A stretch of 64,000 nucleotides of DNA. Origin: Rhodophyticola sp017644125 (GTDB lineage Bacteria; Pseudomonadota; Alphaproteobacteria; Rhodobacterales; Rhodobacteraceae). The DNA lies in the NCBI RefSeq assembly GCF_042140125.1, contig NZ_CP159473.1, one strand, 5' to 3'. This document shows positions 33,544 to 43,472 of this stretch, piece after piece. The notes under the pieces were generated by a model. That model worked only from the letters and a program-made list of their open reading frames with translations, was not told the origin of the DNA and did not search any database. Positions within the stretch are counted from its first letter, which is position 1, and the number at the start of each line of letters is the position of its first letter. The position numbers were made by a program, and so were the translations under genes.

Positions 33544-35652
33544 TCATTCCGCGGCGACGACTTCTTCTTTCTGCCCCGTATCACCATCCTCATCGGGGTC
33601 GACGTCTGCGTCCATGGCCGTTTCGCCGTCTTTTGCCGCCGATTGTTCGACGCTCCTGTTCGCGCGATCATCGTCGATAATCTCGAACTCCGGCTCGGCG
33701 GGCTGTTCGACCAGAAGCGGCGTCCGCAGCGGTGCCGGAAGCCAGTTGGTTCCCGCGAGCAACTCCTCGGCAGCTTCGACCATGTCGGGCTTCTTGAACC
33801 CGGCGATGCGGTCAGCGTCCTTGTCGCCTTTCGCATCGCGGACTGCAGCGAGAATCTGCGCCTTGGTCACCCTGCCAAGATAGCTGTCCGCCGTCGGCGT
33901 CCAGCCTGCCTTCGCCATGTCCAGCCCCAGCGTTCCCGCGAGGATATCGGCATGGGCGATCTGGCGTGGCTTGCGGTAATGCGGTTCCTGCACCGCATTG
34001 ACCGTCATTGCCACGCAGTGAGCGAAGAGCGCATCACGGCTGTCGCTGTCCCATTCGGTCAGTGCCGCCCAGAGATCTTCCGGGGCCCTTGGCAGATTTC
34101 CCGCCCAATTCTCGATTGCGAGATCGATGGACTGCGCATAGCGCGTTTCGCCGAGACTGGCCGCCTGAGCACCGAAGTGCGTGCTCTTCGGCGTGATCTC
34201 GATGCAGCTGTCCTGGCCGTGGTGGTAGAAGAGCTGCAGCACCATCGCGTGCAGACAGGCAAGCATGGCCAGTTGCGGATCGTTCGAGAGTGCATCGCGC
34301 AGCGCCATCGTCCGATGCACAGTCAGATCGCAGATCAGACGGTCTGAGAGCGGCTTGGTGCCATCATCGTCGTCATCCTCATCCTGATCCATGGCCGCAT
34401 CGGACCCGTCGGTGACCTGCTCGCCCGCCACCGAATCGACAGTCTCACCATCAGGACCTTCCTCAGTCGCGACCGCCGGTTCGTCTTCAGCCCGAACATA
34501 ACCGCGTTCGACGCGCAGACGTCCCGAGCCGTCGATGCTGACGAACGCGCCGGCGATAGCGTAGGCATCCGCCTCGAACCGGATGGGGCGATCCTGAAGC
34601 GCCTCCATGGCGGTTTCGATTTCGCCGAGCCGCGCGTCGACCTCTTCGGGCAGTTCGTCCGCCTCCGCATAATCGTCTTCGAACTTCTCATACTCGGCCT
34701 TGAGCGCGGTGTAGGTCTTGTCTTCGTCCCCGCTCATCGGTTCGGCTTCGCCGCGAATGCGCCGCAGGTCGTAGGTGTGGCCGTAGGGAAAGTCGGTGGC
34801 GACCTCGATCCACTTCCAGCCCTCGGCGCGGATGGCCTCGGCGTCCTCTTTCAGCTTCTCGCTGACCATGGTCGCCAGCAATGCTGCGTCCTGCAGCCAG
34901 CCGCCATCGTCGGTCTGGAATAGGTCGCGTAGGATTTCGCCACCGGCTTCGACGTAATTGTCGAGCCCGACGAATTGCGCCCGGCGATCCGATGCGCGGA
35001 CTGCACCTTCGGTCAGCATGCGGCGGATTTCGTAGGGCTGCTTGGAGTAATGCTGCTTGAGCGCCCCCCAGACCTGTTCCTGCCGCTCGTGATCGGGATT
35101 GACGGTGAACGCCATGAGTTGGTCGAGGGTCATCTCTTCCTCGGCATAGGCGGTCAGCAAGCCCTCGGAGACGGCTGCGAGCCTCAGGCGCTGCTTCACG
35201 ACGCTGGCAGATACGAAAAAAGCCGCGGCGATCTCTTCTTCAGATTTGCCCTTTTCGCGCATGGCCTGGAACGCGCGAAACTGGTCGAGCGGATGCAGCG
35301 GTGCGCGCTGGACGTTCTCGGCGAGGCTGTCTTCTTCGGCGAGACCGTCGGTTCGCACGATGCAGGGAACGGCCGCGGTACGGTTAAGGCGCTTCTGTTT
35401 GACCAGAAGTTCGAGCGCGCGGAAGCGGCGGCCACCCGCCGGGATCTCGAACATGCCGGTCTCGCTGCCGTCTTCGGCCAGAACGGGCCGAACGGTCAGG
35501 CTGGCGAGCAGCGTGCGCCGCGCAATGTCCTCGGCCAGCTCCTCGATTGAGACGCCGGACTTGATCTGGCGGACGTTCGACTGGCTGAGCAGGAGCTTGT
35601 TGAACGGGATATCGCGCGAGGCGCTGAGGGTGATCTTCTTGGACTTGGTCAT
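33544..35652 (-). CDS. ParB/RepB/Spo0J-family nuclease-like protein
   Basis: This 702-residue large ParB-like protein has an N-terminal ParB/Srx fold (IPFNKLLLSQSNVRQIKSGV, then GMFEIPAGGRRFRALELLVK and GLAEEDSLAENVQRAPLHPL) followed by a helix-turn-helix (KSEEEIAAAFFVSASVVKQR), and a long helical C-terminal part with an acidic insert of Asp/Glu repeats around residues 425-440. Such large proteins are found on alphaproteobacterial plasmids and conjugative elements and may bind DNA near oriT or partition sites. Start ATG 35652 lies behind a conserved leader shared with the DUF932 gene. Confidence 0.88.
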   Translation of the reverse strand: MTKSKKITLSASRDIPFNKLLLSQSNVRQIKSGVSIEELAEDIARRTLLASLTVRPVLAEDGSETGMFEIPAGGRRFRALELLVKQKRLNRTAAVPCIVRTDGLAEEDSLAENVQRAPLHPLDQFRAFQAMREKGKSEEEIAAAFFVSASVVKQRLRLAAVSEGLLTAYAEEEMTLDQLMAFTVNPDHERQEQVWGALKQHYSKQPYEIRRMLTEGAVRASDRRAQFVGLDNYVEAGGEILRDLFQTDDGGWLQDAALLATMVSEKLKEDAEAIRAEGWKWIEVATDFPYGHTYDLRRIRGEAEPMSGDEDKTYTALKAEYEKFEDDYAEADELPEEVDARLGEIETAMEALQDRPIRFEADAYAIAGAFVSIDGSGRLRVERGYVRAEDEPAVATEEGPDGETVDSVAGEQVTDGSDAAMDQDEDDDDDGTKPLSDRLICDLTVHRTMALRDALSNDPQLAMLACLHAMVLQLFYHHGQDSCIEITPKSTHFGAQAASLGETRYAQSIDLAIENWAGNLPRAPEDLWAALTEWDSDSRDALFAHCVAMTVNAVQEPHYRKPRQIAHADILAGTLGLDMAKAGWTPTADSYLGRVTKAQILAAVRDAKGDKDADRIAGFKKPDMVEAAEELLAGTNWLPAPLRTPLLVEQPAEPEFEIIDDDRANRSVEQSAAKDGETAMDADVDPDEDGDTGQKEEVVAAE

Positions 35653-35740
35653 GGATTTTCTCCGCGACGGGCGGCCGAGAGACACTCTCTCTGACCTCCA
35701 AACCCGTCACGAAAATCCCGGCCCACCTCTTCCTCTCAGG
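35650..35740 (-). promoter_or_regulatory. Conserved structured leader, copy A (parB)
   Basis: The 62 bases immediately upstream of and including the parB start (35650-35711) align without gaps to those before the DUF932 gene, with weaker similarity reaching about 35740. On the minus strand the leader holds GGGTTTGGAGGTC, a hairpin GAGAG-TGT-CTCTC, and an outer stem pairing TCGTGACGGG with CCCGTCGCGG, whose 3' arm touches the ribosome site. Confidence 0.6.
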
Positions 35741-35788
35741 AAGCGATGGACCGGGTACGGACGGTACCGGTGGAGCTAAGCGCCAAGG

Positions 35789-36982
35789 CTAAGCGGCAAG
35801 CTCTAGCAGCTTCTTGGCGCGTGTCTCCATGGTGAGGCGCGCATCTTGCTGGGGTTTGGATCGTGCGACAGCCGTAATACCCTGAACGAAGTCGAACACG
35901 CTTTCCGGTGGACGGCCTTCTTCGGCTAGCACGGTCTCGACGATCTTGCCGCTTTCCGCCTTCGAGAAGCCCCGCTTGCGCAGAAAGTCCGTGCGATCCT
36001 CGTCGCTACGCGCGACGATCCGTTCGCGGGCAGACCGGATGCCCTGAATGAAGGGCTGCGGGGAGGAGTCCGCGAAGTTGGCTAGCGCGGGTGCCGCCTC
36101 ATGCGCGAAGCGGTTGGCGGCATATTTTGAATGCCGGATCGAAATCTCCTGAAAGTCTTCGACACCCCAGAGATTGCGGTTCTGGCAGACCGCGCGGAGA
36201 TAGAAGCTGGCAATACCGAGCGTCTTCGCCCCGACCTCGGAATTCCAGCAATAGAAGCCCCGGAAGAACAGATCGGGCGAGCCGTCGGGCAGCGTCCCGG
36301 CCTCGATAGGGTTGAGATCGTCGACCAGGAAGAGGAACACGTCGCGATCGGAGGCATAGAGCGTGGTCGTGTCATTGGTGACGTCGACCATGGGGTTGTA
36401 GACGCCGGTCGACCAGTCGAGCACGCCCGGCACCTTCCAGCGCGTGTCGCCCACACCGTCGCCTGCGATGCGCTGCACGGCTGAGACCAGTTCGTGATCG
36501 TAAATACGTCCATAATCGGGGCCGGTGACGGCGCGCAGCTCGGTCCGCCCGTTTGCGACTTCCATGGTCTTGACCTGTTCGGCGCGATGATTGGTGAGGC
36601 CATATTGTAGATTGATGCCTGCCAGTGGCGCTGGAAGCTGGCGCAGATAGGCCGCAGGCGCGCCGACGAGGCTGCCCAGTTGGCCGAAGCTCCAGTGGGT
36701 CGGCGCGACCGGGGCCTCGGCATCCGGTAGGATCAGCGCCAGCTTTTCTGGATCATCGCGATGGGCCTCGACACGGATCGCCGCGCTCTCGACCGTGCGC
36801 GTCCGGCTCTGGTCGGCGCGACCTTTGACCGACGTGTAAAGGTCCGATAGCGAGAGATATTTCTCGTCGTCAGGCCGCGAGAACCACTCGGACGACACAC
36901 GCCCATTATGTCCGCCGCGGGACACATCCACCTTGTAGCAGCCGCTCTCGGGGCGGTCGTCCATGATTTCGATTGCTGTCAT
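35789..36982 (-). CDS. DUF932 (phage/plasmid-like) protein
   Basis: This 397-residue protein of the DUF932 family occurs on many phages, plasmids and conjugative elements. Recognisable segments include TTTLYASDRDVFLFLVDDLN, PDLFFRGFYCWNSEVGAKTL and GVEDFQEISIRHSKYAANRF. Its biochemical role is unknown; association with anti-restriction and recombination genes has been noted for the family. It is preceded by the same folded leader as parB, so the two probably share control. Confidence 0.85.
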   Translation of the reverse strand: MTAIEIMDDRPESGCYKVDVSRGGHNGRVSSEWFSRPDDEKYLSLSDLYTSVKGRADQSRTRTVESAAIRVEAHRDDPEKLALILPDAEAPVAPTHWSFGQLGSLVGAPAAYLRQLPAPLAGINLQYGLTNHRAEQVKTMEVANGRTELRAVTGPDYGRIYDHELVSAVQRIAGDGVGDTRWKVPGVLDWSTGVYNPMVDVTNDTTTLYASDRDVFLFLVDDLNPIEAGTLPDGSPDLFFRGFYCWNSEVGAKTLGIASFYLRAVCQNRNLWGVEDFQEISIRHSKYAANRFAHEAAPALANFADSSPQPFIQGIRSARERIVARSDEDRTDFLRKRGFSKAESGKIVETVLAEEGRPPESVFDFVQGITAVARSKPQQDARLTMETRAKKLLELAA

Positions 36983-37069
36983 GACTATTCTCCATGACGG
37001 GCGGCCTGAGAGCCTCTCTCTCGACCTCCAAACCCATCACGGCGACAGCCGCAGGCCTCTTACTCTTAG
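36980..37069 (-). promoter_or_regulatory. Conserved structured leader, copy B (DUF932)
   Basis: This copy pairs with the parB leader: 36980-37041 aligns base for base. The hairpin is GAGAG-AGG-CTCTC and the outer stem CCGTGATGGG/CCCGTCATGG keeps ten pairs, several by wobble or changed partners relative to copy A. Base changes that preserve pairing favour a folded RNA over a DNA operator. Confidence 0.6.
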
Positions 37070-37250
37070 GGCGCGTTGCGGGGCCGCCCCGCAGAAGGGG
37101 TTGGGCGAGACTACAGGCTTGGCCACAGCGGAAGGCTTTCCCTTCCCCGCTCCTTCCAGATCGCGATCTTGCGAGTTCCAATCAGCGGTAAATTAACTTC
37201 CAATCCGCCAGTGCACCTGTGGAACTGATAGCCGTAAAGAATTTGTCAGC

Positions 37251-38438
37251 TTATGCCGGCTGCCGCAGATCAGCTCGCGATAGCCGACCAAGCGCATCGC
37301 CAATAAGTGCTACTGCCTCCTCGACATTTTCGCTGGTCGTTTCTCGGCCGAGGCTAAAACGGATCGACGAGTTTGCTTGATCTGCCGTCAGACCGATTGC
37401 CCGCATGACGTGCGAAGGTTCGGGTATGCCTGAGGTACACGCCGAGCCCGTGGAGGCCGCAAGTCCGGGCTGAAGAACCCGAAGGATGTTGTCTGCCTCA
37501 AATCCGTCAAATCTCAGATTTGCATTTCCAGGGTGTCGACGGGAAATCTCAGGGCCGTTCAGGTGGATCTGCCACGGAAGGTCTTGGACGCGGCCGATGA
37601 ACTTCGCCGTTCGTTTTCTGAGCTCTTCGCGTTCAGATTGCGAGTGAGCCAAATTCAAGAGGCGTACTGCTTCAGCCATCCCAACACAAAGCGGGACCGG
37701 AACAGTGCCTGAGCGCAAGTTACCTTGCTGGCCACCGCCATAGATGAGGGGCTCGATATGAGCTTGCAAATCACGTCGTACATATAGTGCGCCTATGCCT
37801 TTGGGGCCATAGATCTTGTGAGCCGAAAGGCTAAGAAGATCTGCTAGAGTGGTCATAGCGCGCATATCGATTGCGCAGGGCGCTTGTGCGCCATCGCAAT
37901 GCAACAACGCCCCAGACGCTCGTACAAGTTCAGTGATCGCAGAGATATCCTGAATAGTACCGATCTCGTTGTTCACCAAGGCAATAGAGACGAGCAGAAC
38001 ATCTTTAGAAAGCTCCTGTTCTAGCACCGCAAGATCGACAAAACCCTGCGCATCTACCGGCAGGTACTGCACCTCGTAGCCGAGCTGTTCACTCAGGACC
38101 CGGCTCGCCGCGAGGATGCATTTATGCTCAGTTGCGCTGACGAGAACACGACGGCGTCCGCCGCCAGCGGCGCGGCGCCCGAGGCCGAGAAGGGCAAGAT
38201 TGTTTGCTTCGGTAGCACCGGACGTGAAGATGATTTCGTCGTCGTCCGCACCAATCAATTCGCCAATTGTCGCGGCCGCCGTTTCCATCGACTGCGATGA
38301 TTCCCATCCGAGCACATGATCTGCGGAATGAGGATTTCCGAATGTCTCCGCGTAAAAAGGCGACATTTTTGCAAACACGCGAGAATCGACAGGTGTCGTT
38401 GCTTGATGGTCGAGATATATAGTCTGGCCAATTCTCAT
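37251..38438 (-). CDS. sspA: Cysteine desulfurase of the phosphorothioation system (SspA/DndA-like)
   Basis: This 395-residue IscS-type PLP enzyme takes sulfur from cysteine and would pass it to the SspD-like protein for insertion into the DNA backbone. H105 in SATEHKC stacks on PLP, K208 in SLSAHKIYGPKG binds it, and C334 in ASTGSACTSG is the persulfide-forming cysteine on a short loop as in DndA. It is transcribed away from the sspB gene with a 153-base gap. A general IscS role is possible, but the position at the head of a phosphorothioation cluster makes SspA likely. Confidence 0.88.
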   Translation of the reverse strand: MRIGQTIYLDHQATTPVDSRVFAKMSPFYAETFGNPHSADHVLGWESSQSMETAAATIGELIGADDDEIIFTSGATEANNLALLGLGRRAAGGGRRRVLVSATEHKCILAASRVLSEQLGYEVQYLPVDAQGFVDLAVLEQELSKDVLLVSIALVNNEIGTIQDISAITELVRASGALLHCDGAQAPCAIDMRAMTTLADLLSLSAHKIYGPKGIGALYVRRDLQAHIEPLIYGGGQQGNLRSGTVPVPLCVGMAEAVRLLNLAHSQSEREELRKRTAKFIGRVQDLPWQIHLNGPEISRRHPGNANLRFDGFEADNILRVLQPGLAASTGSACTSGIPEPSHVMRAIGLTADQANSSIRFSLGRETTSENVEEAVALIGDALGRLSRADLRQPA

Positions 38439-38524
38439 TATTTTACAACCACATAGGTATCATATTGGTGGATCTGTCTTGTGCCTGCTCGAGGTTTTTG
38501 CTCTGGATGCTCCCTCCAGCTTAG

Positions 38525-38554
38525 TTGACCCTAGCACAGAGCTTCGCCTACAGT
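38525..38554 (+). promoter_or_regulatory. Candidate promoter of the sspBCD-FGH operon
   Basis: TTGACC at 38525-38530 and TACAGT at 38549-38554 are separated by 18 bases and lie about 40 bases upstream of the sspB start, within the divergent sspA-sspB gap. They fit a sigma-70 type promoter. No second promoter for sspA was clear. Confidence 0.4.
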
Positions 38555-38591
38555 CGACCTGGAGGGTTCATCCAGTAAGCCGGGGACTACG

Positions 38592-39548
38592 ATGGCGCGC
38601 GGACCGCTATTTCGAGACAGCTATAGCCCACAGTTTTCGGGCCACGAGACTTTTCCGCTGCGCCATGGGTGGTTGAAGAAATCCTATGACCGCGTCGCCG
38701 AGACCGAGGATATGCCGGAGAATTGGGCGGCATGTTGGGATGACGAGGCGATCGCTCGGTTCGGTGTTGGCAAGAACATGGTCGCATCAATGCGTTATTG
38801 GGCGAAGGCGGCGGGAATTGTTGAAGAGCCAACCATAAACAATGTCCGCACGACGGGGCTTGGCCGATTGCTCTTCTGCGCCAAGGGATTGGATCCCTTC
38901 ATGGAGCACCCCGCAAGCCTTTGGCTTGTCCATTGGCAACTAGCGGGCCGCGCCGAAAAGACGACGTGGTTCTGGGCTTTCAGCCATTACCCCGCAGTTA
39001 CATTCGAGCGCGAGACCTTCATGAAGAAGCTCGACCGCCTCGCGAAGGATCGGAATTGGTCACGCGTGGCGCAGGCAACGCTCAAGAACGACGTGGCCTG
39101 TTTCATCCGCACTTATGTTGCGCGGCCGCCGTCGGGCAAGGTCGGTCAGGACGATGCGTTGGAATTGCCCCTAACCGAACTCGGTTTGATCAAAGCCATC
39201 GGAAAAAAGGACGGTTTTCGCTTCGTGCGCGGTGCAAAGTCGAGCTTGGGCGATGGCGTATTTGCCTATGCCCTGCTCGATTTCTGGTCGCGCCATTCGA
39301 GCGCTGCGACGCTTTCCTTTGAGGCGATTGCGCATGCGCCTGGGAGCCCGGGCCGCACATTTCTCTTCGACGAAAACGACGTCGCAGATCGGTTAGTTGG
39401 CCTCGAAGATGTAACGAATGGGGCCTTGCGGTGGTCCGAGGCTGCCGGACTGAAGCAGGTTGTGCGCAACACCGAGATCGACGCTGACACCGCGTTGGCG
39501 TTGCTGGCGGGAGACTACAATGAGCGGGCTGAGAGGGAAGCTGCCTGA
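38592..39548 (+). CDS. sspB: SspB-like DUF4007 protein
   Basis: The 318-residue protein has the DUF4007 signature: SPQFSGHETFPLRHGWLKKS at the N-terminus, ARFGVGKNMVASMRYWAKAA, then WFWAFSHYPAVTFERE. In the Ssp system SspB is the DUF4007 component with DNA-nicking activity that opens one strand before sulfur insertion. It is the first plus-strand gene after the divergent desulfurase and overlaps the ATPase gene start by one base (TGATG). Function is assigned by family and operon order. Confidence 0.85.
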   Translation: MARGPLFRDSYSPQFSGHETFPLRHGWLKKSYDRVAETEDMPENWAACWDDEAIARFGVGKNMVASMRYWAKAAGIVEEPTINNVRTTGLGRLLFCAKGLDPFMEHPASLWLVHWQLAGRAEKTTWFWAFSHYPAVTFERETFMKKLDRLAKDRNWSRVAQATLKNDVACFIRTYVARPPSGKVGQDDALELPLTELGLIKAIGKKDGFRFVRGAKSSLGDGVFAYALLDFWSRHSSAATLSFEAIAHAPGSPGRTFLFDENDVADRLVGLEDVTNGALRWSEAAGLKQVVRNTEIDADTALALLAGDYNERAEREAA

Positions 39549-42500
39549 TGGCCCTGAATGAGCACGTTTACATCGCGCGACGATTTTTGAGGTCCATCCG
39601 GATCGACTCCGATTTGGGGGATGCCGCGACGCTTGAGGGCTTTGTCTGTCCGCAGTCTTCGGCCGTTATTCTTTCGACAATGGCGCGGCATGTATCAGAG
39701 GCAGGCCAAGGTGCCTTCACCTGGACTGGTCCTTACGGTAGCGGCAAGTCGAGCCTGGTCGTCGCCTTAAGTGCGCTACTCAACGGCAATCCAACGCTCC
39801 AGAAAAAAGCAACGAAGGTCTTTGGCAAGACATTGACCAAAGAGATCCACGCCGCTCTTCCGACTGGCACCAAAGGATGGCGCATTCTTCCGGTGGTTGC
39901 CCGTCGCGACAATCCGGTGACGGTGATCGGAGAAGCGGTCGCGAGAGCGGGCCTCGTATCGAGGCGTCCGCGTGGCGGTTGGACTGAAAGCAATCTCGTC
40001 GCCGCCTTGACCGAGGCAGCGGCCGAAGCGCCTCGCACGCACGGCGGCCTGCTCCTGGTCGTCGACGAGATGGGCAAGTTCCTGGAAGGTGCGGCGCAGG
40101 ATGGCTCGGATATCTATATCTTGCAGCAACTGGCCGAGGCCGCTTCGCGTAGCAAGGGCCGGTTCCTGATTGTCGGTGTGCTCCATCAAGCCTTCGATGA
40201 GTATGCGCATAGGTTGTCGCATGAACTGCGCGATGAGTGGGCTAAGATACAGGGCCGCTTCGTCGATCTTTTGGTTGACACGGCTGGCGAAGAGCAAATC
40301 GATCTTATCTCACGAGCCATCGAAACCGACCATCGACCGAAGCGGCCCGGTGCCATCGCAGCTACAGTAGCGGTTCAAGCGCGGCGGGAACGCGCCGGCG
40401 ACGCGGAACGCCTTGCTTGGATGTTGGAGGATTGCTGGCCGTTGCATCCGGTTGTCGCCTGTCTTCTGGGACCAATTTCCCGACGACGCTTTGGTCAGAA
40501 CCAACGAAGCATTTTCGGTTTCCTGAATTCTTCGGAACCATTCGGCTTTCAGGATTTCCTGCGTCAGTCCGATGATGACCAAGTCTACGGACCCGAGCGG
40601 TTATGGGACTATCTGCGAACCAATCTGGAGCCGTCGATTCTTGCTTCTCCAGATGGCCATCGCTGGGCTCTTGCCGCTGAGGCACTTGAACGTTGTGAGG
40701 CGATTGGAGGGGATGAGCGCCACATCAACGTTTTAAAGACGATCGCGGTTGTTGATCTGTTCAAGGAACGATCGGGCTTGGTCGCCAACTCGGAACTGCT
40801 TGGCGCATGTTTTCCCGAAATTTCGGCCAAGGCGCTTGCAAAGACATTGGAGGACCTCGACCGCTGGTCGTTTACGATCTTCAAGAAATTTCTTGATGCG
40901 CGAGCAATTTTCGCCGGCAGCGACTTCGACATTGAACGTGCGGTCCGCGTCACATTGGACGAGATCGACGAGATCGACTTTGGCGAGCTGAAGGCTCTCG
41001 CTGGTCTTCAGCCAATACTGGCCAAACGCCACTATCATGAAACTGGTGCGCTGCGGTGGTTCGACGTCAACATCGTTCCAGTGAGCGGCGTGGCCGCCTT
41101 TGCGGCAGAAGCCAGTCCAGTGAATGGCGCCATTGGCCAATTCTTGCTGGCCATTCCGACGGAAGGCGAAGACCAAGGTGTGGCGGAGGAGCTTTGCCGT
41201 AAGGCTGCACGCCACAGCGATGAATGGGACTTCGTGGTCGGAATCTCCAAGCGGTCTTGGGCGGTGGTTCCACTGGCTCGTGAGTTATTCGCTCTCGAAA
41301 GCGTCAGCAACGATCATCCAGAACTTCAAGGTGATGCGGTCGCAAGGCGTGAGGTCTCTGCTCGGCTGGCCTCTTTGCAGGCTCTTCTCGAGGCCGAGCT
41401 TCACAAGGCCTTCGACAATGCGTTGTGGTTCCGGAAGAATTTTCAGCCGAAACGCTTGCGCCAAGCCGATTTGAATAGCATCGCGTCTGAGCTGGCCGAT
41501 ACCCGGTTTAAGAAATCGCCGTGCCTGCACAACGAATTGCTTAATCGACAGAAGCCGTCGAGTAATGCCATCGCGGCACAAAACAACCTTCTTCGGCGCA
41601 TGGTTCTGAACGAGGGCGAACGACGACTTGGAATCAAAGGCTTTCCTGCCGAAGGTGGCTTGTTTGCATCCGTCCTGGAGTCGACCGGTCTCTACGCTCA
41701 GGACGAAGACGTCTGGCGGTTTGTGGCTCCACCGGAACAGGGCGTTGATCCCTATCGGTTGGGTCCAATCTGGACGATGGCAGCTAACTACGTCCGACAG
41801 CATACCAAACGCACCGTGGCGATTTCTGAACTGTTCGAGGAATGGCGCAAACCACCTTTTGGGGTGAAGGACGGGCTGATGCCGATCCTTGCCGTAGCTT
41901 TCATCATGTCGCAGCGGGACCGGCTCGCTGTTTACCGAGACGGCATCTTCCGATCCAGGTTCGATGACGTAGATGTAGAGCTGCTGGCCAAGGATCCGGG
42001 TTTCATTCAATTGCGTTGGATGGATCTGTCAGATGTCTCGCGCCGCCTTCTCTCTGGGATGGCGGAAGTTGTCCGAAGCCTGGATGATTCCAATGATCTC
42101 GTCCATCTTGCACCAATCGATGTTGGGCGTGGGCTCGTCGCGATCTATGATCGACTACCGCAATGGACAGCGCGCACCATGCGTTTGTCGACAAACGCAG
42201 TGAACATTCGGGATCTGTTCAAGCGCGCCCATGATCCCAACCAGTTTCTTTTCGATGACATCCCCGGAACGCTGGGAGAGGACGTAACGCTCGGCAACGA
42301 AGATGACCTTCGACGCATCATCGGGAGCGTTCGTGATGGCTTGGGGGAGTTGGCTGCCGCATACCCGTCCATGCTTCAGCGTATGCGTGATCTGATGCTC
42401 GCGGAACTGCAGGTCCCGAATGTGTCACCCCAATCACTGGCTGAGTTGCGTGAGCGTGCGGAGAACATTCGTGAGTTGGCGGGCGATTTTCGACTAGATG

Positions 42501-42940
42501 CCTTTGTGGGTCGGTTGGCCCAGTTTGATGGCAGTGAGGAGAGCTTCGAAGGGATCGCCAGTCTCGCCGCCAATAAGCCGCCTCGGGATTGGGTGGACCC
42601 AGACCTGGACCGGGCGACGGTCGAACTCGCGGAACTCGCTCAAAAGTTCCTGCGTGCTGAAACCTATGCAAGAGTCAAAGGCAGGCCCGACAAACGACAT
42701 GCGATGGCGGTCGTCGTCGGTATCGATGGCCGTCCCACGCCGGTTTTGGAGGAGTTCCAGGTCGTAGAGACTGATCGAGTAGAGATTGACGTGCTAGTCA
42801 CACAAGTCAGGGACGTGCTCGAAAAATCGCAGTTGAAGCAGCGCAATGTTATCCTTGCTGTGCTGGCCGAATTGACGTCGAGCTACATGCAGGCCTCAAC
42901 CAAGACCGGCACAGACGCGAGGCTGATCCAACATGACTGA
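39548..42940 (+). CDS. sspC: SspC-like large P-loop ATPase
   Basis: This 1130-residue ATPase has Walker A GPYGSGKS at residues 61-68, Walker B LLLVVDE at 168-174 and a sensor-like FLIVGVLHQ at 206-214; long helical regions follow. The N-terminal ATPase resembles both the SspC component of single-strand phosphorothioation and BrxC/PglY of BREX. The neighbours (DUF4007, PAPS-reductase-like, DptFGH-like, desulfurase) and the absence of PglZ and BrxL favour SspC. It would supply energy for target handling during modification. Its stop overlaps the next gene's start by eight bases. Confidence 0.82.
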   Translation: MALNEHVYIARRFLRSIRIDSDLGDAATLEGFVCPQSSAVILSTMARHVSEAGQGAFTWTGPYGSGKSSLVVALSALLNGNPTLQKKATKVFGKTLTKEIHAALPTGTKGWRILPVVARRDNPVTVIGEAVARAGLVSRRPRGGWTESNLVAALTEAAAEAPRTHGGLLLVVDEMGKFLEGAAQDGSDIYILQQLAEAASRSKGRFLIVGVLHQAFDEYAHRLSHELRDEWAKIQGRFVDLLVDTAGEEQIDLISRAIETDHRPKRPGAIAATVAVQARRERAGDAERLAWMLEDCWPLHPVVACLLGPISRRRFGQNQRSIFGFLNSSEPFGFQDFLRQSDDDQVYGPERLWDYLRTNLEPSILASPDGHRWALAAEALERCEAIGGDERHINVLKTIAVVDLFKERSGLVANSELLGACFPEISAKALAKTLEDLDRWSFTIFKKFLDARAIFAGSDFDIERAVRVTLDEIDEIDFGELKALAGLQPILAKRHYHETGALRWFDVNIVPVSGVAAFAAEASPVNGAIGQFLLAIPTEGEDQGVAEELCRKAARHSDEWDFVVGISKRSWAVVPLARELFALESVSNDHPELQGDAVARREVSARLASLQALLEAELHKAFDNALWFRKNFQPKRLRQADLNSIASELADTRFKKSPCLHNELLNRQKPSSNAIAAQNNLLRRMVLNEGERRLGIKGFPAEGGLFASVLESTGLYAQDEDVWRFVAPPEQGVDPYRLGPIWTMAANYVRQHTKRTVAISELFEEWRKPPFGVKDGLMPILAVAFIMSQRDRLAVYRDGIFRSRFDDVDVELLAKDPGFIQLRWMDLSDVSRRLLSGMAEVVRSLDDSNDLVHLAPIDVGRGLVAIYDRLPQWTARTMRLSTNAVNIRDLFKRAHDPNQFLFDDIPGTLGEDVTLGNEDDLRRIIGSVRDGLGELAAAYPSMLQRMRDLMLAELQVPNVSPQSLAELRERAENIRELAGDFRLDAFVGRLAQFDGSEESFEGIASLAANKPPRDWVDPDLDRATVELAELAQKFLRAETYARVKGRPDKRHAMAVVVGIDGRPTPVLEEFQVVETDRVEIDVLVTQVRDVLEKSQLKQRNVILAVLAELTSSYMQASTKTGTDARLIQHD

Positions 42941-43472
42941 CCCAAAGTCTCGCGAGGAACTCTGCTACGTCCAGAATTTCGAGCAGTTTCGGAATCTAAA
43001 TGCGCAGATGAACCACATTCCCGCGCTTGCAATGACGCTCACCGGAGGTCTTTGGTTTGGTGCTGGCGCCACTGAGAATCTTGATATCGAGATACGGTTC
43101 GCCCTGCTCATGTTGGCTGGGTTCAGCAACCTGGCATTGATTCTGATCGTCTATCGCATTCGTGACGTTCTGGAGAGTTACCTGGAGCGCATCGAGACCT
43201 TTCATCCTTCGAGTTTCGCGGGGGGCACTCCCAAAAATCCGCGGCTGCCTTGGCTCGGCAGCTACAGCATGATTACGATTTTTTGCTTGCTTATGCTGTT
43301 GGCCGCCATGTTTTCATTCATTGGCGCATTCTGGAAATACTGGCCTTTCGAGATTTACGTTTGGTGGGGCGTTGCTGCCCTCGGCCTTCTGTTGCTCGGT
43401 TTGTATCTTCTTATCTTTCGGCGCCGCTCCGTGAAGAATCAAGCAAACACGGCTGGGGGTGGAAGTGCTTAG
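42933..43472 (+). CDS. Four-helix membrane protein inside the phosphorothioation operon
   Basis: The 179-residue protein has a polar N-terminus, two membrane spans (about residues 31-48 and 55-75), a loop with LESYLERIETFHPSSFAGGT, two more spans (about 112-134 and 142-163), and a basic tail. I do not recognise the family. It overlaps both neighbours (8 bases with sspC, 14 with the methyltransferase), so it is translated as part of the modification operon. Membrane proteins in defence operons often act as effectors or anchors, but nothing in the sequence proves either. Confidence 0.7.
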   Translation: MTDPKSREELCYVQNFEQFRNLNAQMNHIPALAMTLTGGLWFGAGATENLDIEIRFALLMLAGFSNLALILIVYRIRDVLESYLERIETFHPSSFAGGTPKNPRLPWLGSYSMITIFCLLMLLAAMFSFIGAFWKYWPFEIYVWWGVAALGLLLLGLYLLIFRRRSVKNQANTAGGGSA

